From NCBI GenBank assembly GCA_937885695.1, contig CALABP010000035.1, positions 1-40,646 of the forward strand: DNA of 40,646 bases, in the 5' to 3' direction. This stretch comes from DTU089 sp002440045 (lineage in GTDB: Bacteria > Bacillota > Clostridia > Oscillospirales > Acutalibacteraceae). Made by a program: the position numbers and the translations under genes. The notes beneath the pieces are model-generated. The model was not told the origin of the DNA. It did no database searches and worked only from the letters and a program-made list of their open reading frames with translations. Shown here one piece after another: positions 24,018 through 32,871 of this stretch. Positions within the stretch are counted from its first letter, which is position 1, and the number at the start of each line of letters is the position of its first letter.

Positions 24018-25211
24018 TTATCCGTCAATAATTGAAGCATACGCTTTTTTGCAGGCGTCATAATTAAAATCGGCGCCTCTGTTTAATGCCTTTGCGGCAA
24101 AATCGGCACGTTTGGAGCCGTCCGTCCCAAGCATAAGCATTGCCTTTGCAAGAGTCCTTTCGCCGTCGGTCAAAGGTTCTTTTGCGCTCCAATTCTCTTC
24201 ATCCTCAAGCTCCGGAACAAGTATTCCGAAGTCGCACTCGGTTACATCCGTATATTCACGCCCGAAATCGGGAGTTTTGTTTAAAATTTCTCTCGGACCC
24301 GATTTGCAGTCTGCCGCGATTATGGGAAGTCCGCAGACCATAGCCTCGGTCATACCGTTCGGGAAGCCCTCAAACAAAGACGACAGAACATATACGTCTG
24401 ACAAAGCAAGATATTTAAAAGGATTTTTTACCTTTCCCGTAAACATAACGCTGTCCTTAATTCCGAGACCTTCCGCAAGCTTTTGCGGCTCGTCGCCGAT
24501 TCTGTTTTCACCGATAATAAGAAGTCTTGCGTTTTCGTCGTGTTTTCTTACTTCACCGAAAGCTTTAATAAGATGCCAAAAGCCCTTTTGGTGCATAATT
24601 CTTCCGACGCTTACGAAAACCGTTTTGCCGTCCGAAAAAGCCTTTATTTCATCTTCGGCAGGCTCTTTCATACGGTCGTGTATTTCGCCGACGTCATACG
24701 GATTATAAATAACTTTCAGCTTTTCTTCGGGAACGGCATAGTCCGTTTCATAGCTTTTTGCTATAACCTTTGACACGGGGACTATTACATCAGCTTTTTG
24801 ATACAGCTTTTTAATAAAAATATCCGTAAGCTTCCCGAGAACGCTCCGGCTGTTTTCTTTTTTTGTATAGTTTCTTATGGAAACTATATTTTTGCACGAG
24901 CCGTCCGAAAGAATATTTACAATGTTGGGGCTGTCAAGAAAGCTTATAACGCAATCGAGCGAATACTCTTTTTTAATCCGCTTTAACGCCCGTACTCTTT
25001 TAAGAAGCAAAAGCACCTTATTCAATATTCCGCCGCCCGCAGGCAGATTCATATTGACGATTTTTCCGCCGCACTCATACTCCATATATGTATCTTCAAA
25101 AAGAACGACATAAATATTGTAATCGTTTTCAAGAATTTTTGAAAGCCGCGATACAACGCGCTCCGCGCCGCCGCTGTTCATTTCACTTATGAAAAGTCCG
25201 ACGTTTTTCAT
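24018..25211 (-). CDS. GT4-family glycosyltransferase
   Basis: 397 aa, GT-B fold. The N-terminal domain starts MKNVGLFISEMNSGGAERVV, the GGAERV loop of GT4 enzymes. C-terminal motifs are VFVSVGRIMHQKGFWHLI near 198, FTGKVKNPF near 255, and SSLFEGFPNGMTEAM plus CGLPIIAADCKSGPREIL near 275-305, holding the E-x7-E pair. It should add one sugar of the repeat unit in the cytoplasm. Donor and acceptor are not readable. AAGGAG precedes the ATG. Confidence 0.88.
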   Translation of the reverse strand: MKNVGLFISEMNSGGAERVVSRLSKILENDYNIYVVLFEDTYMEYECGGKIVNMNLPAGGGILNKVLLLLKRVRALKRIKKEYSLDCVISFLDSPNIVNILSDGSCKNIVSIRNYTKKENSRSVLGKLTDIFIKKLYQKADVIVPVSKVIAKSYETDYAVPEEKLKVIYNPYDVGEIHDRMKEPAEDEIKAFSDGKTVFVSVGRIMHQKGFWHLIKAFGEVRKHDENARLLIIGENRIGDEPQKLAEGLGIKDSVMFTGKVKNPFKYLALSDVYVLSSLFEGFPNGMTEAMVCGLPIIAADCKSGPREILNKTPDFGREYTDVTECDFGILVPELEDEENWSAKEPLTDGERTLAKAMLMLGTDGSKRADFAAKALNRGADFNYDACKKAYASIIDG

Positions 25212-25221
25212 TTGTAGCTCC

Positions 25222-26301
25222 TTACTGTTTTTTCACATCTCGCCAGACAGTTTCAAGCATGGCTGTCACTTTTTCGGCGGTGTAGTTTTCTTTTAGTCTT
25301 TTATATGCGTTTTTTGAAACGTTTTTTCTTTTTTCGGGGTCGCTTATAAGCTCTTCAAGCGCATTTTTAAGAGCGTCGGCGTCACGCGGGGGGAAAGTCA
25401 CGCCGCAGCCGCCCGAAAGCATTTCGGGAATTGCGCCGACTTCTGTCGCCGCAATTGCCTTTTTTAACGCCATTGCCTCGGTTATGACGCACGGAAAGCC
25501 CTCGGTATAACTCGGGAGGGTGAAAATTTGCGCCTCGTTTATAAGCTGCATAGCTTCGCCGTGCGGCTTTTCGCCGAGAAATTCTATATTATCAACCGAT
25601 ATTTTCTTTTTTAATTCGGCTAAATATTCGTCTTTATACGGTCCGATAATCACAAGCTTATAATCGCTGTGATTTTTGCCGACTGTGTTCCACGCCGTGA
25701 CAAGCTCATCAATTCCCTTTGTCGGAATGACCCAGCCGAGATAGGCGACCGTTTTTTCGCCCTCTTTAGGAGCGGGCAATTCTGAAAGGTCAATCGGGTT
25801 CGGAACAAACACGGCACGAGCTTCGGGGCAATATTCTTTAAGCGCCGAAAGCGACGCATTGTCTATAGCGATAACCGTATCTGCCGCCGCCGCGGCTTTT
25901 TTCAAAAGCCGCCATTCTTTTGTGTTTGCCTTTGAAATTTCGGGCACTCTGCCGAAATGAAGGTGATAAACGACGGGCACTTTATATTTTTTTGCGGTCT
26001 TTAACAGCAAAAGGTCCCTTAATATCGCAAGCTGTGCGCTTGTCGTCATATGAATAAGCGATATATTGCCGCTTTTAAGCGTTTTTTTAAGCTGCTTATT
26101 TATTTTAAGCATCTGAAAGCCGCTTACAAAAACCCTGCTGAAAATGCCGCGCCCCTCGGTGCTGCGGGTTTTGGGCGCAATATCTATTATTTTAAGTTCA
26201 TATTCGCCGCTTTTGTCATAGTGACTTTTTATCATATTCGACCAGTTCGCTATGCCGCCGTAGGGCGGCGGAAACGGTGAAACAAGGCAGATTTTTTCCA
26301 T
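25222..26301 (-). CDS. GT4-family glycosyltransferase
   Basis: 359 aa, GT-B fold. N-terminus MEKICLVSPFPPPYGGIANW with the PPPYGG loop. C-terminal motifs are VAYLGWVIPTKGIDELV near 183, FLGEKPHGEAMQLI near 238, and PSYTEGFPCVITEAMALKK plus GAIPEML near 258-292, giving an E-x7-E. It is predicted to add one repeat-unit sugar. GGAGG lies 7 nt before the ATG. A 59-nt gap to the next upstream gene contains GCCGATTAAT, a short motif repeated in several gaps of the locus. Confidence 0.88.
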   Translation of the reverse strand: MEKICLVSPFPPPYGGIANWSNMIKSHYDKSGEYELKIIDIAPKTRSTEGRGIFSRVFVSGFQMLKINKQLKKTLKSGNISLIHMTTSAQLAILRDLLLLKTAKKYKVPVVYHLHFGRVPEISKANTKEWRLLKKAAAAADTVIAIDNASLSALKEYCPEARAVFVPNPIDLSELPAPKEGEKTVAYLGWVIPTKGIDELVTAWNTVGKNHSDYKLVIIGPYKDEYLAELKKKISVDNIEFLGEKPHGEAMQLINEAQIFTLPSYTEGFPCVITEAMALKKAIAATEVGAIPEMLSGGCGVTFPPRDADALKNALEELISDPEKRKNVSKNAYKRLKENYTAEKVTAMLETVWRDVKKQ

Positions 26302-26360
26302 TAAAGAACCTCCGCTTATACTAAGTAGCCGCCGATTAATTGAGAATGCATAAGTGTTAA

Positions 26361-27605
26361 TCAGCCGTTACACAGAGAGTTTTCAAGAATTTTTACATAT
26401 TTTTTCGCGCAGACGTCTTTTGACGCATTTTCTAAAACATACATACGCGATGTGCATTCGTTTTTGCGGTTTTCTTTTGCCGAAAGAATTGCTTCCTTGA
26501 GCATTTCGGCGTTTTCGGGTTCAACGCAAAAACCTGCGTCTGCCGTTTTTATAATATCGGCAAGCTCGCTGTCGGTATCAAACGAAGCGATAATCGGGGT
26601 GTTGCACGCCATTATGCTCCAAGTTTTGCTCGGCATTCCGCTTTTGCCGACGCCCTTTTTGCAGGTTATAAGGGCAACGTCGCCCAAGCTGTATACCTCG
26701 GGCACGCGCGCCTGTTCAAGAAGAGCGGTAATTTTTACGTTTGAAAGGCTTTCGTCGGCAACTCGTTTTTTCGCGTTTTCAAATCCGGCGCCGCCTCCGA
26801 AAACGGCAAACTGTATGCTTTCGTCGTCTTTTAAAAGCTTTGCCGCGTCAAGCACAACCTCTGCGCCCTGCGCCTCGCCGAAATTGCCCGCATAAACAAC
26901 GGTGAATTTCTCGCGCGGCAGGGAAAGCTCTTCAAAAAGCTTGTTTTCGTCCCGTTCTATCGGCAAAATCGAATTTGCGTCTATCCAGTTTGAAACGTTT
27001 TCTATTTTTCCTTCGGGCACGCCCTTATTTAAAAGGTTGTTTTTAAAGCTTTCGCTTATAAGAATAATTTTATCGGCATTTTTGTATGTACGCGCTTCGA
27101 TTTTTTTGCCGACCTTAAAAATCGGGCTGTCGGTTGACGAAAGCCCTGTTGTTACCAAAGAGTCCGGGAAAATATCCTGCAGATTATAAACAAAGGGTAT
27201 ATGCTTTTTCAGCTTTTTGCCGAGCTTCTTTGCAACCGCGCCGCCCAAAAGCCCTTGAGTCGGCGGTGTGCTTGCGGCAAAAACAACATCGGCGTCGGTC
27301 TGTTTTTTTGCAATCGCAAGCGTTCTGTAATTGCACCAAAAATACCTGAAAGCGCGGATTATCGGATTCTTGCCCTCATCGGGCGCCGAGAACCGTATAA
27401 CCTTTATTTTTCCCGAATTGAGTTCTTCTTTTTTTATATTTTTATATTTCCTTCGCGTCTCTTCATCTATGCCTCTTGTCGGTACGGGGCAAATCACCGT
27501 GACAGTGTGACCCGCAAGGCACAATTCATCGAGCAAATCGTTTTCAAGATGTGTATACGCCGTGTTTTCCGGAAAAAAATATCCCGCCAAATACAAAATA
27601 TTCAT
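26361..27605 (-). CDS. GT4-family glycosyltransferase, WbuB-like
   Basis: 414 aa from ATG 27605 (AGGAG upstream; an in-frame start at 27680 lies inside the preceding gene and is not needed). GT-B fold with the WbuB-type N-terminus NILYLAGYFFPENTAYTHL, then GHTVTVICPVPTRG and NLQDIFPDSLVTTG. The C-terminal half has VVYAGNFGEAQGAEVVLDA, GKSGMPSKTWSIMACNTPII and DSELADIIKTADAGFCV. WbuB of E. coli O26 is known to transfer L-FucNAc from UDP-L-FucNAc. The CapEFG genes here make that donor, so this is the best candidate for the FucNAc transferase. The donor is inferred. Confidence 0.82.
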   Translation of the reverse strand: MNILYLAGYFFPENTAYTHLENDLLDELCLAGHTVTVICPVPTRGIDEETRRKYKNIKKEELNSGKIKVIRFSAPDEGKNPIIRAFRYFWCNYRTLAIAKKQTDADVVFAASTPPTQGLLGGAVAKKLGKKLKKHIPFVYNLQDIFPDSLVTTGLSSTDSPIFKVGKKIEARTYKNADKIILISESFKNNLLNKGVPEGKIENVSNWIDANSILPIERDENKLFEELSLPREKFTVVYAGNFGEAQGAEVVLDAAKLLKDDESIQFAVFGGGAGFENAKKRVADESLSNVKITALLEQARVPEVYSLGDVALITCKKGVGKSGMPSKTWSIMACNTPIIASFDTDSELADIIKTADAGFCVEPENAEMLKEAILSAKENRKNECTSRMYVLENASKDVCAKKYVKILENSLCNG

Positions 27606-27628
27606 TCTTTCTCCTGTTTGCGCCGCAA

Positions 27629-28327
27629 TTAATTGTGAAGATGGTATGTCTGAGAAGTAAAAGCCACTCTGAAGCCGCACTTTTCATACAGCCTGAGCGC
27701 CGAAACGTTAGCCGCCTGTGTTCCGACAAGCATTTCGGTACAGCCTTTTTCAAATGCAAGCCGCTGTACCTCGTTTAAAAGCTTTTGCCCTATGCCCTTG
27801 CCCCTTGCGCTTTCGCTCACGGCAAGAAGGTCGATATGGCAGATTTCTTCCGAAAGGTCGCAAATCACAAAGCCTTCGCGCAAATCCGTAGTAAGCAACG
27901 TTTTTTCGCCGTTTAAGAAGGCGTTTTTAACCCAAAGCGAATAAAGCTCGCTGACCTTTTCTTTATCAAGAAGCGGGTCGCTTGCAAACCGCGACTTTGA
28001 AAACGCAGTTCCTGAAATTTCCGAAAGCGGCTCTATATCCTCTTCAAGAACGGGGCGAACGCCGCTTTGCGCCGCCGCACTCTCGGTCTTTTTTGAAAGG
28101 GTAACGGGCGTGTCCGTCAAAAACGCATGAGAACGCGTTCCCAAAAGATACCTGTTGAAGCTGTCGGAGCACACATTGTTGACCGTCACAAACGAATACG
28201 CTTTTGCTTCGTTTAAAAGCGCGTCAAACTCGCCCGAAGAAAGTCTTTCGTTCAGCGTAACCTTTGCACATGCAACACCGAACAAATCCGAATCGAATTT
28301 CAGCTCTGTAAATTCATATTTACTCAC
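27629..28327 (-). CDS. GNAT N-acetyltransferase, WecD/RffC-like
   Basis: 232 aa. A divergent N-terminal half begins KYEFTELKFDSDLFGVA, like the start of TDP-fucosamine acetyltransferase (WecD/RffC). The C-terminal GNAT core is IDLLAVSESARGKGIGQKLL near residue 165 (acetyl-CoA loop R-G-K-G-I-G), with NVSALRLYEKCGF near 208. It probably acetylates the C4 amino group made by the aminotransferase two genes upstream, replacing the PglD-type hexapeptide acetyltransferase of bacillosamine pathways. The start is GTG 28327, overlapping the phosphoglycosyltransferase stop (GTGA). Confidence 0.78.
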   Translation of the reverse strand: MSKYEFTELKFDSDLFGVACAKVTLNERLSSGEFDALLNEAKAYSFVTVNNVCSDSFNRYLLGTRSHAFLTDTPVTLSKKTESAAAQSGVRPVLEEDIEPLSEISGTAFSKSRFASDPLLDKEKVSELYSLWVKNAFLNGEKTLLTTDLREGFVICDLSEEICHIDLLAVSESARGKGIGQKLLNEVQRLAFEKGCTEMLVGTQAANVSALRLYEKCGFRVAFTSQTYHLHN

Positions 28328-28968
28328 TCTGAACGCTCACTCTCCGCCTTATTTTCGTTTGCGGCAAAATCCACAACCTCTTCGTTTCTGTAAACGTCGC
28401 TGTGCGACAAAATCGTTTTAATCGTTTTGAAAAAGACCTTTACGTCAAGCAAAAACGAAACATTTTCGGCATAATAAAGGTCGCTTTTGTTTTTTTCTTC
28501 AAGCGGCAAAGAGTTTCTGTAATATGCCTGAGTGTATCCCGATATTCCGGGCTTTACGGTGTATTTTTTTCTCATTTCGCCGCTGTTTATTTCATACCAC
28601 TCCGGCGGGTCGGGACGCGGCCCCAAAATGCTCATTTGACCTTTAAGCACGTTTATAAACTGAGGAAGCTCGTCAATGCTTGTTTCTCTGAGCTTTTTGC
28701 CTATTACCGTAAGGCGCGGGTCGTCGGGCGAGCTGAAGGTTGTGCCGTCGTCGTTTCTTATGTCGGGCGCGTTCTCTTTCATGGAACGGAATTTGTACAT
28801 ATCAAAAACCTTTCCGTTAACGCCGAGACGTTTTGCCTTGTAAAAAACCTTGCCGCCGTCCTCTTTTTTAATAAGCAAGCCGACAACAGCCGTTATAGGG
28901 CAAAGAAAAATGCAGGCAAAAAGCGAGATAATAAAGTCAAAACACGGTTTTACAACTTTTTTATACAC
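28324..28968 (-). CDS. initiating phosphoglycosyltransferase (PglC-like bacterial sugar transferase)
   Basis: 214 aa from GTG 28968, which has GGAAGG 7 nt upstream. It moves a sugar 1-phosphate onto undecaprenyl phosphate, the first step of repeat-unit assembly. One N-terminal reentrant hydrophobic segment (VKPCFDFIISLFACIFLCPI) is followed by the catalytic core: KVFDMYKFRSMKENAP, RETSIDELPQFINVLKGQMS and LGPRPDPPEWYE. It is the monotopic PglC size class and lacks the four-helix WbaP extension. Flanking dehydratase, aminotransferase and acetyltransferase genes suggest a UDP-diacetamido-trideoxyhexose substrate. Confidence 0.85.
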   Translation of the reverse strand: MYKKVVKPCFDFIISLFACIFLCPITAVVGLLIKKEDGGKVFYKAKRLGVNGKVFDMYKFRSMKENAPDIRNDDGTTFSSPDDPRLTVIGKKLRETSIDELPQFINVLKGQMSILGPRPDPPEWYEINSGEMRKKYTVKPGISGYTQAYYRNSLPLEEKNKSDLYYAENVSFLLDVKVFFKTIKTILSHSDVYRNEEVVDFAANENKAESERSE

Positions 28969-28998
28969 AAAAGCACCTTCCCTTATTGTTTTGCAACT

Positions 28999-29020
28999 GC
29001 CGATTGATTTATTAATCGGC
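28999..29020. repeat. GCCGATT inverted repeat in an operon gap
   Basis: GCCGATT, 8-nt loop, AATCGGC in the 63-nt gap between the aminotransferase and phosphoglycosyltransferase genes. No T-run follows on the minus strand, so it is not a standard terminator. The half-site ATTAATCGGC recurs at about 11831, 26332 (reverse) and 39440. Confidence 0.5.
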
Positions 29021-29031
29021 TGCACAGGGTT

Positions 29032-30240
29032 TTATTTTACATATTCTTTCAGAAGTTCAACGTAACAGCTTATTATGTAGTCCACCTCTTCATCGGTGAG
29101 CCTTGTGTGAAGCGGCAATGTAATCTCGTTGACAAACTGGTTATATGCATTTTTGTAATCTGCAATGTCAAAGCCGAGCTTTTTATAAGCGGTCATCATG
29201 GGCAGCGGCTTATAGTGCACGTTGCAGGCGATGCCTTTTTCCGCCATTTTTATAATAATTTCGTTTCGCTCTTCAAGGGTTATTCCCGGAACGCGCGAAA
29301 GATAAAGATGACCCGAAGAGCGCGCATTTTCGGTCTTGTGCGGCAAGCCCTTTACGCCGAACGGCGAAAACGCGGCGTTATAGCGCTCAATTATGCTGTG
29401 GCGGCGGTCAAGCATTTTGTCATAGCGTTCAAGCTGAGCAAGACCTATGCCCGCCATAATATCTGTCATATTGCACTTATAAGCAAGCGAAACAATGTCG
29501 TATTCCCACGCGCCGAGCTTCGTTTTTGCAAGCGCGTCTTTAGACTGCCCGTGGAGCGACAAAAGCTGGCATTCGTGATAAAGCTCGTCGTTGTCAACTC
29601 CGTCTATATTTCTCCAGGTGACCGCGCCGCCCTCTGCCGTGGTAAGGTTTTTTACCGCGTGAAAGCTGAACGAAGTAAAATCGGCGATTTCACCGCACAT
29701 TTTTCCGTTTTGAACCGCGCCGAAGGCATGCGCCGCGTCGGCAAGAACGGCTATTCTGCCAAGCTTTTTCTGAAGCTCGGACTGCGGATTGAAGAGAGGC
29801 TTTTTCTCTTCGGCTATTTTATAAAGCGTATCGTAATCGCAGACAACACCGCCTATGTCAACCGCAATTATTGCCTTCGTTTTTTCGTTAACAGCGTTTC
29901 TTACAGCGTCCATATCCATGGCAAACGATTCGGGAAGCGTATCGACAAGCACGATTTTTGCCCCGACATGGTCTATTACGCTTGCAGAAGCCGTATAGGT
30001 ATATGCCGTTGTGATAACCTCGTCGCCGTGACCTATTCCGAAAAGGCGCAGAGTTATTTCGAGCGCCGCCGTTGCGGAATTAAGGCAAACGGCTTTTTCG
30101 GTACGGCAACGCGCCGCTATTCTTCTTTCAAACTCTTTTACCTTCGGACCTGTCGTTATCCACCCCGAGCGTATGGCGTCGGCTGCCCCCGCAACCTCGG
30201 CTTCTGTCATATCGGGCGGTGAAAATGAAATGTTGTGCAT
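29032..30240 (-). CDS. DegT/DnrJ/EryC1/StrS-family sugar aminotransferase (PglE-like)
   Basis: 402 aa, PLP-dependent. Features: NISFSPPDMTEAEVAGAADA at the N-terminus, GWITTGPKVKEFE near 28, NSATAALEITLRLFGIGHGD near 54, TYTASASVI near 82, DAAHAFGA near 168 and SFHAVKNLTTAEGGAV near 196, with the Schiff-base Lys in the last. It should aminate the 4-keto sugar produced by the PglF-like dehydratase, using glutamate. The junctions on either side are 17 and 63 nt, and GAAGGT precedes the ATG. GDP-perosamine-type activity is the main alternative, but no GDP-mannose enzymes are present. Confidence 0.87.
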   Translation of the reverse strand: MHNISFSPPDMTEAEVAGAADAIRSGWITTGPKVKEFERRIAARCRTEKAVCLNSATAALEITLRLFGIGHGDEVITTAYTYTASASVIDHVGAKIVLVDTLPESFAMDMDAVRNAVNEKTKAIIAVDIGGVVCDYDTLYKIAEEKKPLFNPQSELQKKLGRIAVLADAAHAFGAVQNGKMCGEIADFTSFSFHAVKNLTTAEGGAVTWRNIDGVDNDELYHECQLLSLHGQSKDALAKTKLGAWEYDIVSLAYKCNMTDIMAGIGLAQLERYDKMLDRRHSIIERYNAAFSPFGVKGLPHKTENARSSGHLYLSRVPGITLEERNEIIIKMAEKGIACNVHYKPLPMMTAYKKLGFDIADYKNAYNQFVNEITLPLHTRLTDEEVDYIISCYVELLKEYVK

Positions 30241-30257
30241 TTTAATACCTTCTTCTT

Positions 30258-32189
30258 TTATTTCTTGCAGATGCTCGCCTCATACTCCGAATTGTTCGGG
30301 GTATACGTCGGGACGATTTCGCTTAATTTTTTAATTATATCGGTTCTTGAAAAGCTCTCGATATTCTCGCCCAAAACGGCAAGCTGTGAAAAGAGCCTGT
30401 CCGAATCTATTTCAATCGGTTTTGCGACATAAATCAAATCGTTTTCGGTTTTTCTTATGCCCTCTTCCGCAATAAGAAGCTCCTCATAAAGCTTTTCGCC
30501 CTCGCGAAGCCCCGTATATTTAATCTCAATATCTTCACCGACCCTGTAGCCCGAAAGTCTTATAAGGTTTTCGGCAAGCTCGCGGATTTTCACGGGCGAG
30601 CCCATATCGAGAATGAAAATTTCGCCGCCCTTTGCGCTTGCGCCCGCCTGAAGAACAAGCGAAACAGCCTCGGGGATAAGCATAAAGTAACGGATAATGT
30701 CGGGGTGGGTGACCGTAACGGGTCCGCCGGCTTCAATCTGCTCTTTAAACAGCGGAATAACGCTGCCGTTTGAACCGAGCACGTTGCCGAAGCGCACTGC
30801 GACAAAATCTGTTTTTGAAACCTTGTTAAAGGACTGAACAATCATTTCGCACGTTCTTTTTGTTGCGCCCATTACGTTTGTGGGATTGACAGCCTTGTCG
30901 GTTGAAATCATAACAAAGCGCTCAACGCCGAATCTGTCGGCGGCTCTTGCAAGGTTATATGTGCCGAAGATGTTGTTCTTAACAGCCTCTTTGGGGCTGT
31001 CCTCCATAAGCGGAACATGCTTGTGCGCCGCGGCGTGATAAACGATGTTGGGGTGATATTCGCTGAAAACCTCGTTAAGACGCTGTTCGTCGCGCACAGA
31101 GCCGATAAGCACTTTAAGATTTACTTCCGGGTATTTTCTTTTAATTTCCTGCTGAATGTCATAAGCGCCGTTTTCTGCTATATCAAAAATGACGATTGTT
31201 TTCGGCGCGTGACTTTTTGCGACCTGCCGCACAAGCTCACTGCCGATTGAGCCGCCGCCGCCCGTAACAAGCACCGTTTTGCCCTCTAACTGAGAAAACG
31301 CGTTTGTAAGGTCGGGCTTTATCTGCGGTCTGCCGAGAAGGTCGGTATAATCGACCTTGCGAAGCTTTGCGCCTATTTTTTCGCCGCCTATAAATTTAGC
31401 TTCGGACGGAAGCGTTTTAAGCGTACAGTCGGTCTTTTTGCAAATATCGAGAAACTCTTTTTTGCGCTCCTCCGAAGCGGAAGGAATCGCAAGATAAATT
31501 TCGTCTATGCCGAGCTTGTTTACGGTGTCGATTATAACATCTCTTCCGCCGTAGACCTTTACGCCGTTGAGATATTCGTTTTTCTTTCTTCTGTTGTCGT
31601 CAATCAGCGCAACAACGTCGTATCTTGAATAATATTCGACCGAGGTTTTAAATTCTTTTATAAGCCTGTCCGCCGCGCTGCCGGCGCCGATTATCATTAC
31701 CTTTTTCTTTTTTTCGCCCGAAGCCCTGCTTTTTTCAATAACGCCCTTGCGCCATACCCTGTAAAGAAGAAGCACGCCGACCCTTATGCAGAACACAAGA
31801 ATCATAAGAATTGAAGAATAAAGCACAAACCACGTTGAAAACGAGCGAACATTGCCGAGCCACACCCATGTGCACGCAAAAAACGTTACCGCTTTTGACA
31901 CGACAAATGCAAGAAGCAGCGTGCCGTAATCCCTTATTGCGAAATACTGCCACATGGTTTTGTAGACCTTTGATATTAAAAAGGCGGCGCACATCAAAAC
32001 AAAGTCGATAAGTAAAATTACGCCGAGCCACTTTGAACACCACTCGGGCGCGGCGGTTGAACCGTCAAATTTAAGCACCACCGAAAGAACGCCCGCCAAA
32101 ATAAGCGCAACGGCGTCTAAAGCGGTTAAAAGCCCTTTCATATGTTTTTTAATGAATGTCACGGTATTTATGACTAAAGACAATGCCAA
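30258..32189 (-). CDS. membrane-bound UDP-GlcNAc 4,6-dehydratase (PglF/CapD type)
   Basis: 643 aa. Four N-terminal membrane helices (about residues 18-150) are followed by a CoA-binding-like Rossmann domain (MIIGAGSAADRLIKEF near 168) and the SDR dehydratase domain. The SDR holds VLVTGGGGSIGSELVRQVAK near 308, YHAAAHKHVPLMEDSP near 385, STDKAVNPTNVMGATKR near 428 and a C-terminal GLREGEKLYEELL. It makes UDP-4-keto-6-deoxy-GlcNAc, the substrate for the aminotransferase. First gene of the main unit. The TTG at 32189 is taken as start on frame and GGAG (12 nt upstream). An ATG at 32141 is possible but lacks a ribosome binding site and would shorten the tail before the first helix. Confidence 0.88.
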   Translation of the reverse strand: MALSLVINTVTFIKKHMKGLLTALDAVALILAGVLSVVLKFDGSTAAPEWCSKWLGVILLIDFVLMCAAFLISKVYKTMWQYFAIRDYGTLLLAFVVSKAVTFFACTWVWLGNVRSFSTWFVLYSSILMILVFCIRVGVLLLYRVWRKGVIEKSRASGEKKKKVMIIGAGSAADRLIKEFKTSVEYYSRYDVVALIDDNRRKKNEYLNGVKVYGGRDVIIDTVNKLGIDEIYLAIPSASEERKKEFLDICKKTDCTLKTLPSEAKFIGGEKIGAKLRKVDYTDLLGRPQIKPDLTNAFSQLEGKTVLVTGGGGSIGSELVRQVAKSHAPKTIVIFDIAENGAYDIQQEIKRKYPEVNLKVLIGSVRDEQRLNEVFSEYHPNIVYHAAAHKHVPLMEDSPKEAVKNNIFGTYNLARAADRFGVERFVMISTDKAVNPTNVMGATKRTCEMIVQSFNKVSKTDFVAVRFGNVLGSNGSVIPLFKEQIEAGGPVTVTHPDIIRYFMLIPEAVSLVLQAGASAKGGEIFILDMGSPVKIRELAENLIRLSGYRVGEDIEIKYTGLREGEKLYEELLIAEEGIRKTENDLIYVAKPIEIDSDRLFSQLAVLGENIESFSRTDIIKKLSEIVPTYTPNNSEYEASICKK

Positions 32190-32223
32190 TCATCACTCTT
32201 TCTCCGAAAAATCATACCCCGAA

Positions 32224-32299
32224 TTGTGCTTTTTTAAAATGCACAAAACGCGCGGCTCCGTCAGTAAAACGCACTTTCGCATACTGATAGAGTTTAGCC
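32224..32299 (-). promoter_or_regulatory. structured 5' leader of the polysaccharide operon
   Basis: From the predicted start point (about 32298) the RNA opens with GGCT paired to AGCC, enclosing TCAGTA/TACTGA (32254-32299). A second hairpin follows, TTGTGC with an 11-nt loop and GCACAA (32224-32246). The leader is about 110 nt. A 20-kb operon with such a leader is a plausible target for a NusG-paralogue (LoaP-type) antiterminator, but none is encoded in the window. Confidence 0.45.
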
Positions 32300-32304
32300 A
32301 TTTT

Positions 32305-32333
32305 ATTTTAGCACAGCTTATCCCGAATTACAA
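32305..32333 (-). promoter_or_regulatory. sigma-A promoter of the main polysaccharide unit
   Basis: Minus-strand TTGTAA, 17-nt spacer, TAAAAT, about 110 nt upstream of the first gene. No competing promoter of similar quality was found between here and the operon. The next gene upstream ends about 1.1 kb away, beyond the repeats. Confidence 0.65.
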
Positions 32334-32871
32334 TATGATTATGCGAATTATTCAGCCCGTTTTTTGAAAATATATGACAATATATGTATTTATAAACATT
32401 TTATTGACAAAAACTGACTTGTTCAGCCGTCGTATGTCAAATGTTAGCCGATACGCGGCAGAGCCGTGCGAGCCGTTAGCTGTTGGCGCGCGGCAGAACC
32501 GCAGGAGCCGTTAGCTGTTAGCTTTTAGCTTTTAGCTCGCGGCGTTGCCGCGATTATATTCCGCGTAAACGCGGAAAAATCAAGGAAAACGGCGTTGCCG
32601 TTTTGGCGGGCGGCAGGTTGCCGCCCCTACGGGAACGATAGGAAAATCGCCGCGGAAAACGAGACGTTTTTGCGTAGAAAAACCTATATTACGTGTTTAT
32701 TGACAGGCAAATTATCGTGCCGAAATAAATCTGTAAACAATCAAATACTTTAAAAAACAAATCCCCGCGTTCTGACAGAAAATCCGTTCACGGGGTTATA
32801 TTATGCAGAACAAATAAACCCTATGAACGGACAAAGCCCATTCACGAGATTATATTATGCGGAACAAGCAA

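Noticed and set aside
27605..27680. Longer N-terminus for the WbuB-like transferase (start at 27680)
   Set aside because: The extension overlaps the upstream acetyltransferase, while ATG 27605 has AGGAG and begins the conserved N-terminal strand.
29107..30222. 371-codon plus-strand ORF opposite the aminotransferase gene
   Set aside because: It is entirely antisense to a well-supported DegT family gene, with Cys/Arg/Phe-rich composition typical of shadow frames.
32141..32189. ATG at 32141 as the start of the membrane dehydratase
   Set aside because: No ribosome binding site precedes it. The upstream TTG has at least a distant GGAG, so the longer form is kept, with uncertainty.
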